From Alphaproteobacteria bacterium (lineage in GTDB: Bacteria; Pseudomonadota; Alphaproteobacteria; JAEULC01), in contig JADLEG010000145.1 in the NCBI GenBank assembly GCA_020846275.1, forward strand, positions 1-64,000: 64,000 bases of DNA, written 5' to 3'. Every line of letters begins with the position of its first letter. Within the stretch, counting starts at the first letter, position 1. A model generated the notes under the pieces. It was given only the letters and a program-made list of their open reading frames with translations, made no database searches and was not told where the DNA came from. Below, in pieces: positions 42,712 through 50,508 of this stretch. A program made the position numbers and the translations under genes.

Positions 42712-43031
42712 TGTCGACGCGAATCCTCGACCTCGCCCAGGTCATACGCAGCAAGAACGCGGGCCCCTTCGAGCTGACCTTCGATATCATGTTCGAGGAT
42801 CCGGCAGCCTACGAGCGGGTCAAGAAGAGCGGCGCCATCAATGCCGCGCTCGTGGCCCGGCTCTACAAGATCTCGCACAACCAGGTGGTGGTCTGCCGCC
42901 CCTACGATCCGGCTCTCGCCTTCAAGATCACGATCCGCCGGCCCGTCAGCTCAGGCGACCTGGGCGAGTCGGACGTCTACGGCTGCCAGCAACATGTGCC
43001 GCTGACGATGATCGAGGTGCCGTCTGCCTAA
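42711..43031 (+). CDS. DUF4387 domain protein, AtuA partner
   Basis: 106 residues. ILDLAQVIRSKNAGPFELTF, DIMFEDPAAYERVKKSGAIN and DVYGCQQHVPL are typical of the small DUF4387 family that is usually encoded next to DUF1446 proteins. No catalytic motif or signal peptide is seen; it may be a small subunit. The start overlaps the AtuA stop by one base. It is the last gene of the 34216-43031 operon; a possible hairpin follows at 43147-43169. Function unknown. Confidence 0.85.
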   Translation: MSTRILDLAQVIRSKNAGPFELTFDIMFEDPAAYERVKKSGAINAALVARLYKISHNQVVVCRPYDPALAFKITIRRPVSSGDLGESDVYGCQQHVPLTMIEVPSA

Positions 43032-43146
43032 GCGCGTTGCGCCGAACGGATATCTTGGGTGATCAGAGCAAGCGCGGCGGACACCGTCTTGCCGGAGCAA
43101 TTGCCGACTTGGGTAGAATTGGCGCGCTTGGCGAAGTGCGTGGAGC

Positions 43147-43169
43147 GAGCCCGAATGACCGCCGGGCTC
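43147..43169. terminator. Hairpin in the convergent gap after DUF4387
   Basis: GAGCCCG-N9-CGGGCTC is a perfect 7-bp stem in the 167-base convergent region between DUF4387 and the creatininase-family gene. The region has no visible gene. No T-run follows, so confidence is modest. Confidence 0.38.
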
Positions 43170-43198
43170 TACCCGTCGAGCTGACTTAAGAAGACGTT

Positions 43199-43972
43199 TC
43201 AGGCCGGGATTGTCCAAAACTCCTCATTCCTGCACACGCCGGCGACTGCCACGGCTGCTGCCTCAAGGAGTCGCTCGCCCTTGTCGGCCGTTGCAGTCCG
43301 GGGATCGCCGATCACGCCATGGCTGGTGCGCGCCCTGAACGAGCGCCAGCGGTGCACGGCATCGGTTCCGGCGACCTGCGTAAGCTCGGGTTCGGTGGGC
43401 CCGACCACGTCAGCCGCGCGCGCCATGTCGACCAGGTCCGGCGCCAATGCCAGGAGCATCGACGTTTCGGCCTCGCAGGCATGACGCACGGTCGTCTGTC
43501 GATCGAGTGCCGCGGCAAAGCTCTCCTTTGCCAACATCCAATAGGATGCCGTCGCGAGCGGAACCTGCAGTTCGACCGCGAGCTCGTTGACCACCACGTT
43601 GAGGGCCATGATGTTCCCCCCATGGCCGTTCAGCAGCAGGATCCGGCGGAAGCCGTGGCGCACAAGCGACCGGCAGAGGCAACGCAGCAGACCAAAGAAT
43701 GTCTCGAAGTCGAGCGACAGCGTGCCTCCCAAACTCATGTGATGTTCGGCCAATCCGCTCCAGACGGTGGGCGCCACGATCACCGGCACCTCCGTTGCGA
43801 TCTTGCGCGCGGCGCGCCGCGATACTTCGCCGGCCAGCAGCGCGTCGACCTGGGTGGGCAGGTGGGGGCCGTGCTGTTCGATCAAGCCGACCGGTACAAT
43901 CACCACGGCATTGCGCGCGGCGAGCGCCGAGATCTCGGCAGCCTTCAACCGCCCCCACTCTACTTCCGTCAT
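43199..43972 (-). CDS. Creatininase family protein (creatinine amidohydrolase-type)
   Basis: 257 residues. IEQHGPHLP supplies Glu32 and His34, Asp43 follows, and LLLNGHGGN supplies His117, with a late Glu in CEAETSM: the two-metal site of creatininase and of related amidohydrolases such as MftE and 2-amino-5-formylamino-pyrimidine hydrolase. It likely opens a cyclic amide or removes a formyl or acyl group. The ATG overlaps the TGA of the amino-acid ABC ATPase (ATGA), so it is the last gene of the transporter operon. The imported molecule may be its substrate. Confidence 0.88.
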   Translation of the reverse strand: MTEVEWGRLKAAEISALAARNAVVIVPVGLIEQHGPHLPTQVDALLAGEVSRRAARKIATEVPVIVAPTVWSGLAEHHMSLGGTLSLDFETFFGLLRCLCRSLVRHGFRRILLLNGHGGNIMALNVVVNELAVELQVPLATASYWMLAKESFAAALDRQTTVRHACEAETSMLLALAPDLVDMARAADVVGPTEPELTQVAGTDAVHRWRSFRARTSHGVIGDPRTATADKGERLLEAAAVAVAGVCRNEEFWTIPA

Positions 43973-44772
43973 CGCACCCTCCGGTTGCCGCCCTCGCGCT
44001 CCAGCAGCCGCTCCAGGAAGGCTCGCGTGCGCGCCTCCGCTGGCTCACTGAAGATGCGGTCGGGTGGCGCGCGTTCAACGATGGCGCCGCGATCCATGAA
44101 CACGACATTGTCCGCCACGTCGCGCGCGAAGCCCATTTCGTGCGTTACCACCAGCATGGTCATGCCCTGCTCGGCCAATTCGCGCATGGTCTTCAGCACC
44201 TCCCCTACCAGCTCGGGGTCGAGTGCCGATGTGACTTCGTCGAACAGCATGATGCGAGGACGCATCGCGAGAGCGCGGGCGATCGCGGCACGCTGCTGCT
44301 GGCCCCCGGAGAGGCGCGCGGGATGGACGCCGCGTTTGTCCTCGAGCCCGACGCGACGCAGTAGTTCGACTGCCAGTGCCTCGGCCTCGTCCTTGCCCAT
44401 GCCTCGCACGCGGCGCGGTGCAAGCGTGATGTTGTCCATCACGGTGAGGTGCGGGAACAGATTGAAGCTCTGGAACACCATGCCCACTTCATGGCGCAGA
44501 CGGCCGGCGGCCGCGGCATCGGGCGGCGGTCCAGCCTCTTCCGTGCCCTTGGATACCACCACGTCCTCGACCAGGATACGGCCTTTCTGGATCGGCTCGA
44601 GACCCGCCAGGCAGCGCAGCAAGGTGCTCTTGCCGGAGCCTGACGGGCCGATCACGACCATCACCTGGCCGGCACCTACATTCAGGCTGACCCGATCGAG
44701 CACGGTCTCCGCGCCGTAGCGCTTGACCACGCTGTCGATTACGACCAGCGGTTGGGCTTGAGGCGCGGACAT
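43969..44772 (-). CDS. Polar amino-acid-type ABC transporter ATP-binding protein (GlnQ/HisP-like)
   Basis: 267 residues. Walker [27 protein letters not shown], signature LSGGQQQR, Walker [15 protein letters not shown] and switch His in [23 protein letters not shown] and the MGFARDVAD end are hallmarks of PAAT-family ATPases. An insertion of about 15 residues ([15 protein letters not shown]) lies before the Q-loop. It serves the two permeases and binding protein encoded upstream. Gap to the preceding permease is 3 bases. Confidence 0.94.
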   Translation of the reverse strand: MSAPQAQPLVVIDSVVKRYGAETVLDRVSLNVGAGQVMVVIGPSGSGKSTLLRCLAGLEPIQKGRILVEDVVVSKGTEEAGPPPDAAAAGRLRHEVGMVFQSFNLFPHLTVMDNITLAPRRVRGMGKDEAEALAVELLRRVGLEDKRGVHPARLSGGQQQRAAIARALAMRPRIMLFDEVTSALDPELVGEVLKTMRELAEQGMTMLVVTHEMGFARDVADNVVFMDRGAIVERAPPDRIFSEPAEARTRAFLERLLEREGGNRRVR

Positions 44773-44775
44773 CGA

Positions 44776-45441
44776 TCAGGTTCGACTGACGGCGAAGCGC
44801 CGTTCAAGCGCCTGGAACGCCAGTGCGATCGGATAGGTGAGAACGAAATACGCGATCGCGACGATCGTCAGCGTCTCGACCGGCCGGAATGTCTCGAGGG
44901 AAATCAACTGGCCGACGCGCAGCAGCTCAGGCGTACCGATGGCGGTGGCGAGTGCCGTGCCCTTGACCAGGTAGATCACGGTGGTGCCGGTGGGCGGCAG
45001 AACGTTGCGCAGGGCCTGCGGCAATATCACGAAGCGCAGCGTGTCGCCCAGGTTGAGCCCCAGCACGCGCGCGGCCTGCCACTGCGTGCGGTCGATACCG
45101 GCGATGCCGGCGCGGAAAATCTCGGCGAAGAAGGCGGCAATGTTGAGTCCAAGCGCGACAGCGGCCGACCAGAATGCGTTCAAGTCGCCGCCGACCAGCG
45201 CCGGAAGGCCGTAGTAGAGCCAGATGATCTGCACGAGCGGCGGCGTGGTGCGGAAGAATTCAATGAAGGCATAGGCGGGCCAGTTCAGCCATGGAATGCC
45301 GGAATAGCGCGCGAGCGCCAGCGCAAGTCCGAGCACGAGGCCCAGGCTCACGCTGACGGCACTCAGCTTTATCGTGACCAGAATGCCGTCGACCAGATCG
45401 GGCCAATACCCGATGATCTGGCCGAACTGCAGATCGCCCAC
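44776..45441 (-). CDS. Polar amino-acid-type ABC permease, second copy
   Basis: 221 residues with about five membrane segments. EFFRTTPPLVQIIWLYYGLP and EIFRAGIAGIDRTQWQAARV (the EAA region) are the GlnP/HisM signatures. It forms a heterodimer with the permease at 46367. The binding-protein gene lies between the two permease genes. The stop is 3 bases from the ATPase start. Confidence 0.93.
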   Translation of the reverse strand: MGDLQFGQIIGYWPDLVDGILVTIKLSAVSVSLGLVLGLALALARYSGIPWLNWPAYAFIEFFRTTPPLVQIIWLYYGLPALVGGDLNAFWSAAVALGLNIAAFFAEIFRAGIAGIDRTQWQAARVLGLNLGDTLRFVILPQALRNVLPPTGTTVIYLVKGTALATAIGTPELLRVGQLISLETFRPVETLTIVAIAYFVLTYPIALAFQALERRFAVSRT

Positions 45442-45473
45442 GGCAGGCCGATCGTCGCGCTACGGTTGCCGGA

Positions 45474-46292
45474 TCAGTCCGCTGCCTTGATCTGGTCGGC
45501 TGTCATGAACTGCTTTACCAGGGCGGCGAGCTGGCCGGAGTCGCGCAGTTTCTTCGTGAAGTCGTTGACATAGGCGGCCATCTTCGCGTCGCCCTTCATA
45601 TGGGCATAGCCGACCTTGCAGGCGCGCACGTCGAGCGGCTGGTTGTGGCCGGGAAAGACCTTGATCTTGTCTCCGAAGGCGGCCAGGGCGACGGTCGTCT
45701 GGATTGGCGTGTCGAGAACCACGGCGTCGGCGCGCCCGGCCACGACCTCCTGGATCAGGTCAGCCGACGTCGACTGGCCGAATGCCTTGAGGGTCGCCTT
45801 GGGGGCCACTTCCTTGGCGACCGATTCCGACCAGGAGCCGCCGGGCACGGCGAACACGACTTCCGGCCGGTTGAACGCTTCCAGCGTAGTCAGGCCCTTG
45901 GTGTTGTTGGCCGCCGTCGTCAACGTCGCGCCGATGGTGATGTAGCTCTCGCTGAAGTCCACGACCTCCTTGCGCTTGTCGGTGATGCAGAGCGCCGGAA
46001 CGATGTCCCACTTCTTGGTCTCGACGCCGGCGACGGCAGTGGCCCATTCGGAATTCACGACATTGAGCTTGACGCCCAGGTCGGCCGCCATGCGTTTCAT
46101 CACCTCGACGTCCATGCCGACATAGTCGCCGTTCGGCCGACGCGAGATCAGCGGCCGGTACAGCACGCCGGCGACGCGCAATTCGCCGCGCTGCTTGATC
46201 TCGTCCAACACGCTTTGTGCCGACGATGGCGTCGCCATCGAGCACAGGACGAATCCGGCGGCTGCCGCTCCTAGAAACATAAACCTATGCAT
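45474..46292 (-). CDS. Polar amino-acid-type ABC substrate-binding protein
   Basis: 272 residues with a Sec signal (MHRFMFLGAAAAGFVLCSMA, cleavage after SSAQ). The mature protein has the family-3 pattern LDEIKQRGELRVAGVLYRPL, MDVEVMKRMAADLGVKLNVV and VPALCITDKRKEVVDFSESY. GGAG precedes ATG 46292. It binds a small charged or polar molecule in the periplasm. The Arg of the usual RxxxxxFS motif is present in DKRKEVVDFS, so an alpha-amino acid-like ligand is possible. Genes for creatininase, enolase-fold and AtzA-type enzymes in the same regulon suggest a modified amino acid or N-heterocycle. Confidence 0.92.
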   Translation of the reverse strand: MHRFMFLGAAAAGFVLCSMATPSSAQSVLDEIKQRGELRVAGVLYRPLISRRPNGDYVGMDVEVMKRMAADLGVKLNVVNSEWATAVAGVETKKWDIVPALCITDKRKEVVDFSESYITIGATLTTAANNTKGLTTLEAFNRPEVVFAVPGGSWSESVAKEVAPKATLKAFGQSTSADLIQEVVAGRADAVVLDTPIQTTVALAAFGDKIKVFPGHNQPLDVRACKVGYAHMKGDAKMAAYVNDFTKKLRDSGQLAALVKQFMTADQIKAAD

Positions 46293-46366
46293 CGCTGCTC
46301 TCCCCTGTTGTGCGGGCTCCCCGGCCCGCGGTTCGCGGCGGCGCGTTTCCCCTGGCGGGGCGCCGC

Positions 46367-47032
46367 CTAGTCGCTGCGGAACGCCAGGCTGCTCTGCCGC
46401 TCCAGCGCGGCGGCCAGCAGCACCAGCGGCCAGGTCAGCACGAAGTAGATGAAGGCTACCAAGGTTAGCACCTCGATCGGCCGGAAGGTTTCCGATGCAA
46501 GAATCCAGCCGCGGTTCATGATCTCGGGCATGGCAATCACGGCGGCCAGCGAGGACTGCTTCAAGAGGCTGACCAGCGTGTTGCAGGACGGCGCCAGGAT
46601 GAGGCGCAGAGTCTGCGGCAACACGACCCACCACAGGCGCTGCCACCGGGCCAGGCCCAGCACCTGGCCGGCGTCCCACTGGCCGCGCGGTACCGCCAGC
46701 ATCCCGCCGCGGAAAATTTCGGCCATCTGGGCGCTGGTCGAGCAGGCGAGCGCGCCTGCGACCACCGTGAACGCGTCGAGCTTGATGTCGGCCAGCACGG
46801 GCAGCGCATAGTAGGCCCAGACGATATGCATCAGCGGCGGCGTGGTGCGGAAGAACTCGATCCACGCGAGCGCGAACTGCGAGACGGCCGGCACCCGGGC
46901 GATTCGTGCCACGGCGATCGGCAGGGCCGCGACTGTACCGGCGGCGAACGCGACCAAGGTGAGCCCTATCGTTAGCGGCACGCCGAGCAGCAGGACCGGG
47001 AAGTCGCCGATGACCGCGTCGAAGCGCAGCAT
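46367..47032 (-). CDS. Polar amino-acid-type ABC permease, first copy
   Basis: 221 residues; WIEFFRTTPPLMHIVWAYYA and EIFRGGMLAVPRGQWDAGQV are the GlnP/HisQ-type signatures. Same length as the permease at 44776 and clearly related to it. Its start is 20 bases after the gntR stop, so the regulator heads the transcript. Between it and the binding-protein gene are 74 bases without a gene. Confidence 0.92.
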   Translation of the reverse strand: MLRFDAVIGDFPVLLLGVPLTIGLTLVAFAAGTVAALPIAVARIARVPAVSQFALAWIEFFRTTPPLMHIVWAYYALPVLADIKLDAFTVVAGALACSTSAQMAEIFRGGMLAVPRGQWDAGQVLGLARWQRLWWVVLPQTLRLILAPSCNTLVSLLKQSSLAAVIAMPEIMNRGWILASETFRPIEVLTLVAFIYFVLTWPLVLLAAALERQSSLAFRSD

Positions 47033-47052
47033 GGCGCGCCGCCCCCGACCGC

Positions 47053-47808
47053 CTAGCGGCGCCGGCGCCTGGCGCGCCGGGCCGCAAGGGCCGAAGCAAC
47101 ACGGCCGCGGGCATCGATCTCGCGCAGCGCGATCGGGCCGATCTCGAAATGCCGCTGGATGGCGCGATCGGCGGCCTGCATGTCGCGACTCGCCACCGCG
47201 TCCAGGATCGTTTGATGGGCCTCCCAGGTCTGGTGGCAGGTTTCCCGGCTGAAATGGTGGGAAGCGCCTTCGCTGCGGAGGTCCAGCAGCGGCGCCAGCA
47301 AATCCTCCAGCACCGCGTTCTGTCCGGCCCGCGCGAGCGCCAGATGGAATTCACGGTTGAGCGCCTGGCTCACCCGATAGTCCGTGGGCAGCGGGTCGGC
47401 GCGCGCGATGATGGCACGCAGCACCGCCAGGTTGGCCCGGGTCGCGCGCTCCACGGCAAGTCGGATGGTCTGGCCTTCCAGCAGCCGACGCGCTTCCCAC
47501 AGATCGCGGATGCCGATGCGCTGCATTGCCAGGTGGAACATGGTCGGGTCATAGATCAGGGGCATCCATCGGAACGGCCGGATCACCGTGCCACTGCCGT
47601 GGGTTGCCTCGACCACGTTCAATGCCGCCAAGCGCTGCACCGCCTCGCGGATCACCGCCAGGCCGACGCCCATCGATTGCGCCAGGTTGCGCTGGGACGG
47701 CAGTCGGTGGCCCGGCGCCAGCTCGCCCGTGGCGATCCGGCGGAGGATCGTCTGGGCAACCTGGTCGGGCAGGGTCTGCACGATGGGGCTTGGCCACGCG
47801 TCGGTCAT
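47053..47808 (-). CDS. GntR family transcriptional regulator, FadR/FCD subfamily
   Basis: 251 residues. The N-terminal winged helix-turn-helix contains GELAPGHRLPSQRNLAQSMG followed by VIREAVQRLAALNVVEATHG; the C-terminal FCD helical domain contains EARRLLEGQTIRLAVERAT and NREFHLALARAGQN, with His residues for a metal-bound carboxylate ligand. I chose ATG 47808 (GGGAA upstream); an in-frame extension to 47862 crosses the promoter. It leads the ABC/creatininase operon and is divergent from the enolase/amidohydrolase genes, so it probably controls both. A 17-bp inverted repeat in its promoter is the likely binding site. Confidence 0.9.
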   Translation of the reverse strand: MTDAWPSPIVQTLPDQVAQTILRRIATGELAPGHRLPSQRNLAQSMGVGLAVIREAVQRLAALNVVEATHGSGTVIRPFRWMPLIYDPTMFHLAMQRIGIRDLWEARRLLEGQTIRLAVERATRANLAVLRAIIARADPLPTDYRVSQALNREFHLALARAGQNAVLEDLLAPLLDLRSEGASHHFSRETCHQTWEAHQTILDAVASRDMQAADRAIQRHFEIGPIALREIDARGRVASALAARRARRRRR

Positions 47809-47833
47809 TGATTCCCGTCCGATCGGTGCTAAA

Positions 47834-47862
47834 GTCTTAAAGAGTTCGGAACACTTGGTCAA
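47834..47862 (-). promoter_or_regulatory. Promoter of the gntR/ABC/creatininase operon
   Basis: On the minus strand TTGACC (47857-47862) and TAAGAC (47834-47839) are separated by exactly 17 bases. Transcription would start near 47827, about 20 bases before the gntR ATG. This is the best promoter in the window together with 3338-3366. Confidence 0.55.
47840..47856. promoter_or_regulatory. Inverted-repeat operator filling the promoter spacer (likely GntR site)
   Basis: AAGAGTTC-G-GAACACTT is a 17-bp repeat with 7 of 8 arm positions paired. It occupies precisely the spacer between the -35 and -10 hexamers of the gntR promoter, so binding would exclude RNA polymerase. It also lies about 50 bases upstream of the divergent enolase-family ATG. 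Confidence 0.55.
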
Positions 47863-47906
47863 TCCGCTCTTGCCGCAAGCAAGGGCGCGTGCGTCGGGGA
47901 GGAGCC

Positions 47907-49037
47907 ATGAAGATCACTGCGGTCCGCACGGTGCCGGTATGGGGCCGGCGTCGGCGGCCTTTCGGCATGGTCACGCGCACGGCGCTGGGCGCCGCCGCGA
48001 TCTCGGACTACACCATCGTATTCGTCGACACCGACGAGGGCATCACCGGCCTGGGCGAGGTCTGCAGCGTCTTCAAGCGCCGCGGTGCCCTGCTGCGCGC
48101 GGATGTCGACCTGGCCCTGGCGCCAGCGGTGGTCGGCGAGGATCCGTCCCGCATCGCATTCCTGGTCCAGAAGATGGACCTGGCGCTGGACGGCGTGGAG
48201 GAAGCCAAGGCCGGCATCGAGATGGCGCTCTGGGACATCGTCGGCAAGAAGCTGGGCACGCCGGTCTACAACCTGCTGGGTGGCAAGGTGCGGGAACGCA
48301 TTCCGCTCAGCTATTCGATCCCCTTCGGCACGCCCGAGCAGATGGCGGGTTTCGCCGCCGAGCGGGTGAAAGCCGGACACCGGACCATCAAGGTCAAGGT
48401 CGGCAGCGAGGATGGGCCGCGCGACGTAGCCGCGGTAAAGGCGATCCGTGCGGCAATCGGCGCGGGCGTCAAGCTGCGCGTCGACGGCAACATGGGTTGG
48501 CCGACCGCCAAGCACGCCATCCGGATGATCCGGCAAATGGAACCGTGTGACATCGAACTGGTGGAACAGCCGCTGCCGGCCCATGACCTCGATGGTATGG
48601 CGGAAGTCAGACGCAACATCGGCGTGCCGCTGATGGCGGACGAGAGCATCCGCAATCCGCGCAGCGCGATGGACGTCATCCGCCGCGGTGCGGCCGATAT
48701 CGCCAATGTCTACGTCACCGAGGCTGGCGGGCTGCTCAACGCCATGCGCGTCTTCGCGATGTGCGAGGCGGCGGGCATGCCCTGCATGATCGGAAGCATG
48801 CCCGAGTTCGGAATCGGCACGGCGGCGCAGATCCATCTAGGGATCGCGATGACCAATCTGGGCCCGGACAGCGACACGTGCGGCGTCTTGTATCACGAGG
48901 AAGACCTGCTGAAGGTGCCGCTGCGGATCGAGAACGGTTTCGCCTATCCGCCGGCCGGGCCCGGCCTGGGCATCGAGATCGACCCCCAGGTCTTCGACCG
49001 CTGGCGCAAGGGCCCGCCCGCCGACGCTGCCGCTTGA
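47907..49037 (+). CDS. Enolase superfamily (muconate lactonizing subgroup-like) enzyme with Tyr in place of second catalytic Lys
   Basis: 376 residues. Lys162-Val-Lys164 in IKVKVG, Asp193 in RVDGNMGW, Glu220 in ELVEQPL and Asp245 in MADES fit the MLE-subgroup spacing. At the sixth strand, where MLE-subgroup enzymes have Lys (IxxK), Tyr269 stands in ANVYVTEAGG, 24 residues after Asp245 exactly as expected. Two-base racemisation is thus unlikely; one-base cycloisomerisation or elimination from Lys164 is possible. GGGGAGGAG precedes the ATG. It is divergent from gntR and followed after 17 bases by an amidohydrolase gene, so its substrate or product is probably an amide. Confidence 0.88.
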   Translation: MKITAVRTVPVWGRRRRPFGMVTRTALGAAAISDYTIVFVDTDEGITGLGEVCSVFKRRGALLRADVDLALAPAVVGEDPSRIAFLVQKMDLALDGVEEAKAGIEMALWDIVGKKLGTPVYNLLGGKVRERIPLSYSIPFGTPEQMAGFAAERVKAGHRTIKVKVGSEDGPRDVAAVKAIRAAIGAGVKLRVDGNMGWPTAKHAIRMIRQMEPCDIELVEQPLPAHDLDGMAEVRRNIGVPLMADESIRNPRSAMDVIRRGAADIANVYVTEAGGLLNAMRVFAMCEAAGMPCMIGSMPEFGIGTAAQIHLGIAMTNLGPDSDTCGVLYHEEDLLKVPLRIENGFAYPPAGPGLGIEIDPQVFDRWRKGPPADAAA

Positions 49038-49054
49038 CCGAAGGGAGAGCGACG

Positions 49055-50467
49055 ATGTCTGCCCCCGACCAATGCGACCTGATTATCCGCAACGCTTGCG
49101 TGCTGACAATGGACGCCAAGCGGTCGATCCACGCCCCCGGCGCGATCGCGATCAAGGGCCACGCGATCGTCGCGGCCGGCCCGGAAGCGACGGTGGCCGC
49201 CGCATGGACCAGCCCGCGCACCGTCGATGCCGACGGCGCTGTCGCGCATCCCGGCTTCGTCGACGCGCATCTTCACGTCAACGCCCAGACCTGCCGCGGC
49301 TATTTCCGCGGCGACGCCAGCAAGGGCGGCGGCGCGGGGCCCAGCTATGCCGACTGGAAGGCCATGCTGAGCGGCGACGACGAACAGGCCGCGGCCGCGC
49401 TTGCCTCGGTCGAGATGCTGCGCCACGGCATCACGACCTTCGTGGAGCCCGGCAGCGCTTTCGAGCCGGACGCGGTGGCGGCGGCGACCCAGGCCGTCGG
49501 CGTGCGCTGCACCCTGGCCGATCCCTATCTCTGGGACGACACGGAGATGATGAGGACGATCCCCGGTCTCATGAGCCCGAGCTTGGCCAAGCGCGTGCCG
49601 CCCGACCGCGCCCGCTGCCTGAAGCTGCTGGGAGGCCAGCTCTACCGCAATCGCGACAAGGATGGCATCACCCACGGACACATTGCGCTCTATGGCGAGG
49701 GCACGGCCTCGGACGAGTTGCTGCGTGCGGGCAAGGCGCTGGCCGACCGAGACGGCGTGGTGCTGAACAGCCACATCGGTTACGACCTCGACCTGGCAGC
49801 GGCGATGGAACAGCGCTGGGGCAAGCCGCGCTTCGTGCACTTGGCCGAACTGGGCGTGCTGGGGCGCAACGTGACCTTCGTGCACATGAACTTGATCCGC
49901 GACAGCGAGATCGATCCGATCCTGTCGACCGGCGTCAACAGCGTGTGGTGCCCCTTTGCCTATGCCTCGCGCAGCACGGTGCTGCGCCAGCCGACGCGCC
50001 TGCCCGAGATGAAGCGAATGGGGGCAACGGTCGCGCTGGGCACGGATTCGGCGCGCCAGAGCTCGGCCGGCGATGCCGGCTTTCTCGCCTTCGTCATGTC
50101 GGCCGAGGTGGGGCAGACGCTCGCGGCCGAGGAAGTCATGGAGATGCTGACCCTGGGCGGCGCCAGGGCCGCCGGCATGGACGCGACGATCGGCAGTATC
50201 GAGAAGGGCAAGCGCGCGGATATCGTCGTCCGCTCGTCACGCCTGGCCGAGCTTGGTCCGAATATCGACCCGGTGCACCAGTTGATCGCCGCCGGCCACG
50301 GCGCGACCGCCGACACGGTGCTCGTCAACGGTCGGATCGTGATGCGCGGCGGACGCCCCACGCAGGTGGACGAACAGGCCGTCATCGCCGCGGCCCATGC
50401 CTCGGCCAAAGGAGTTGCCCGACGCCTGGGTATCAAGCCGCCGGGGATGTGGCCATTGGCGATGTGA
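49055..50467 (+). CDS. Amidohydrolase family protein (AtzA/TrzA/SsnA-like)
   Basis: 470 residues. The barrel carries HLHVN (HxH), a His in NSHIGYD, a His in TFVHMNLI and Asp in LGTDSARQSS, the metal set of the chlorohydrolase/cytosine-deaminase subtype. The composite beta-sandwich is formed by both ends (LIIRNACVLTMDAK; GKRADIVVRSS). It should hydrolyse an amidine, amide or aryl-N bond. Where many AtzA-type enzymes have HxxE, this has HIGYD. AAGGGAGAG precedes ATG 49055. It lies 17 bases after the enolase-family gene in the GntR unit; substrate unknown. Confidence 0.88.
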   Translation: MSAPDQCDLIIRNACVLTMDAKRSIHAPGAIAIKGHAIVAAGPEATVAAAWTSPRTVDADGAVAHPGFVDAHLHVNAQTCRGYFRGDASKGGGAGPSYADWKAMLSGDDEQAAAALASVEMLRHGITTFVEPGSAFEPDAVAAATQAVGVRCTLADPYLWDDTEMMRTIPGLMSPSLAKRVPPDRARCLKLLGGQLYRNRDKDGITHGHIALYGEGTASDELLRAGKALADRDGVVLNSHIGYDLDLAAAMEQRWGKPRFVHLAELGVLGRNVTFVHMNLIRDSEIDPILSTGVNSVWCPFAYASRSTVLRQPTRLPEMKRMGATVALGTDSARQSSAGDAGFLAFVMSAEVGQTLAAEEVMEMLTLGGARAAGMDATIGSIEKGKRADIVVRSSRLAELGPNIDPVHQLIAAGHGATADTVLVNGRIVMRGGRPTQVDEQAVIAAAHASAKGVARRLGIKPPGMWPLAM

Positions 50468-50483
50468 TGGTCGAATTGCCCGG

Positions 50484-50508
50484 GACGCCTATTCCTCGCC
50501 TAGGCGTC
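50484..50508. terminator. Bidirectional hairpin between convergent amidohydrolase and binding-protein genes
   Basis: GACGCCTA-N9-TAGGCGTC is a perfect 8-bp inverted repeat in the 32-base convergent gap; its right arm covers the stop codon of the minus-strand gene. No T-run is present on either side. Confidence 0.48.

Noticed and set aside
45474..47354. Possible fusion upstream of the amino-acid binding protein
   Set aside because: The frame above 46292 overlaps the permease and gntR genes in another frame. A signal peptide and ribosome binding site mark the true start.
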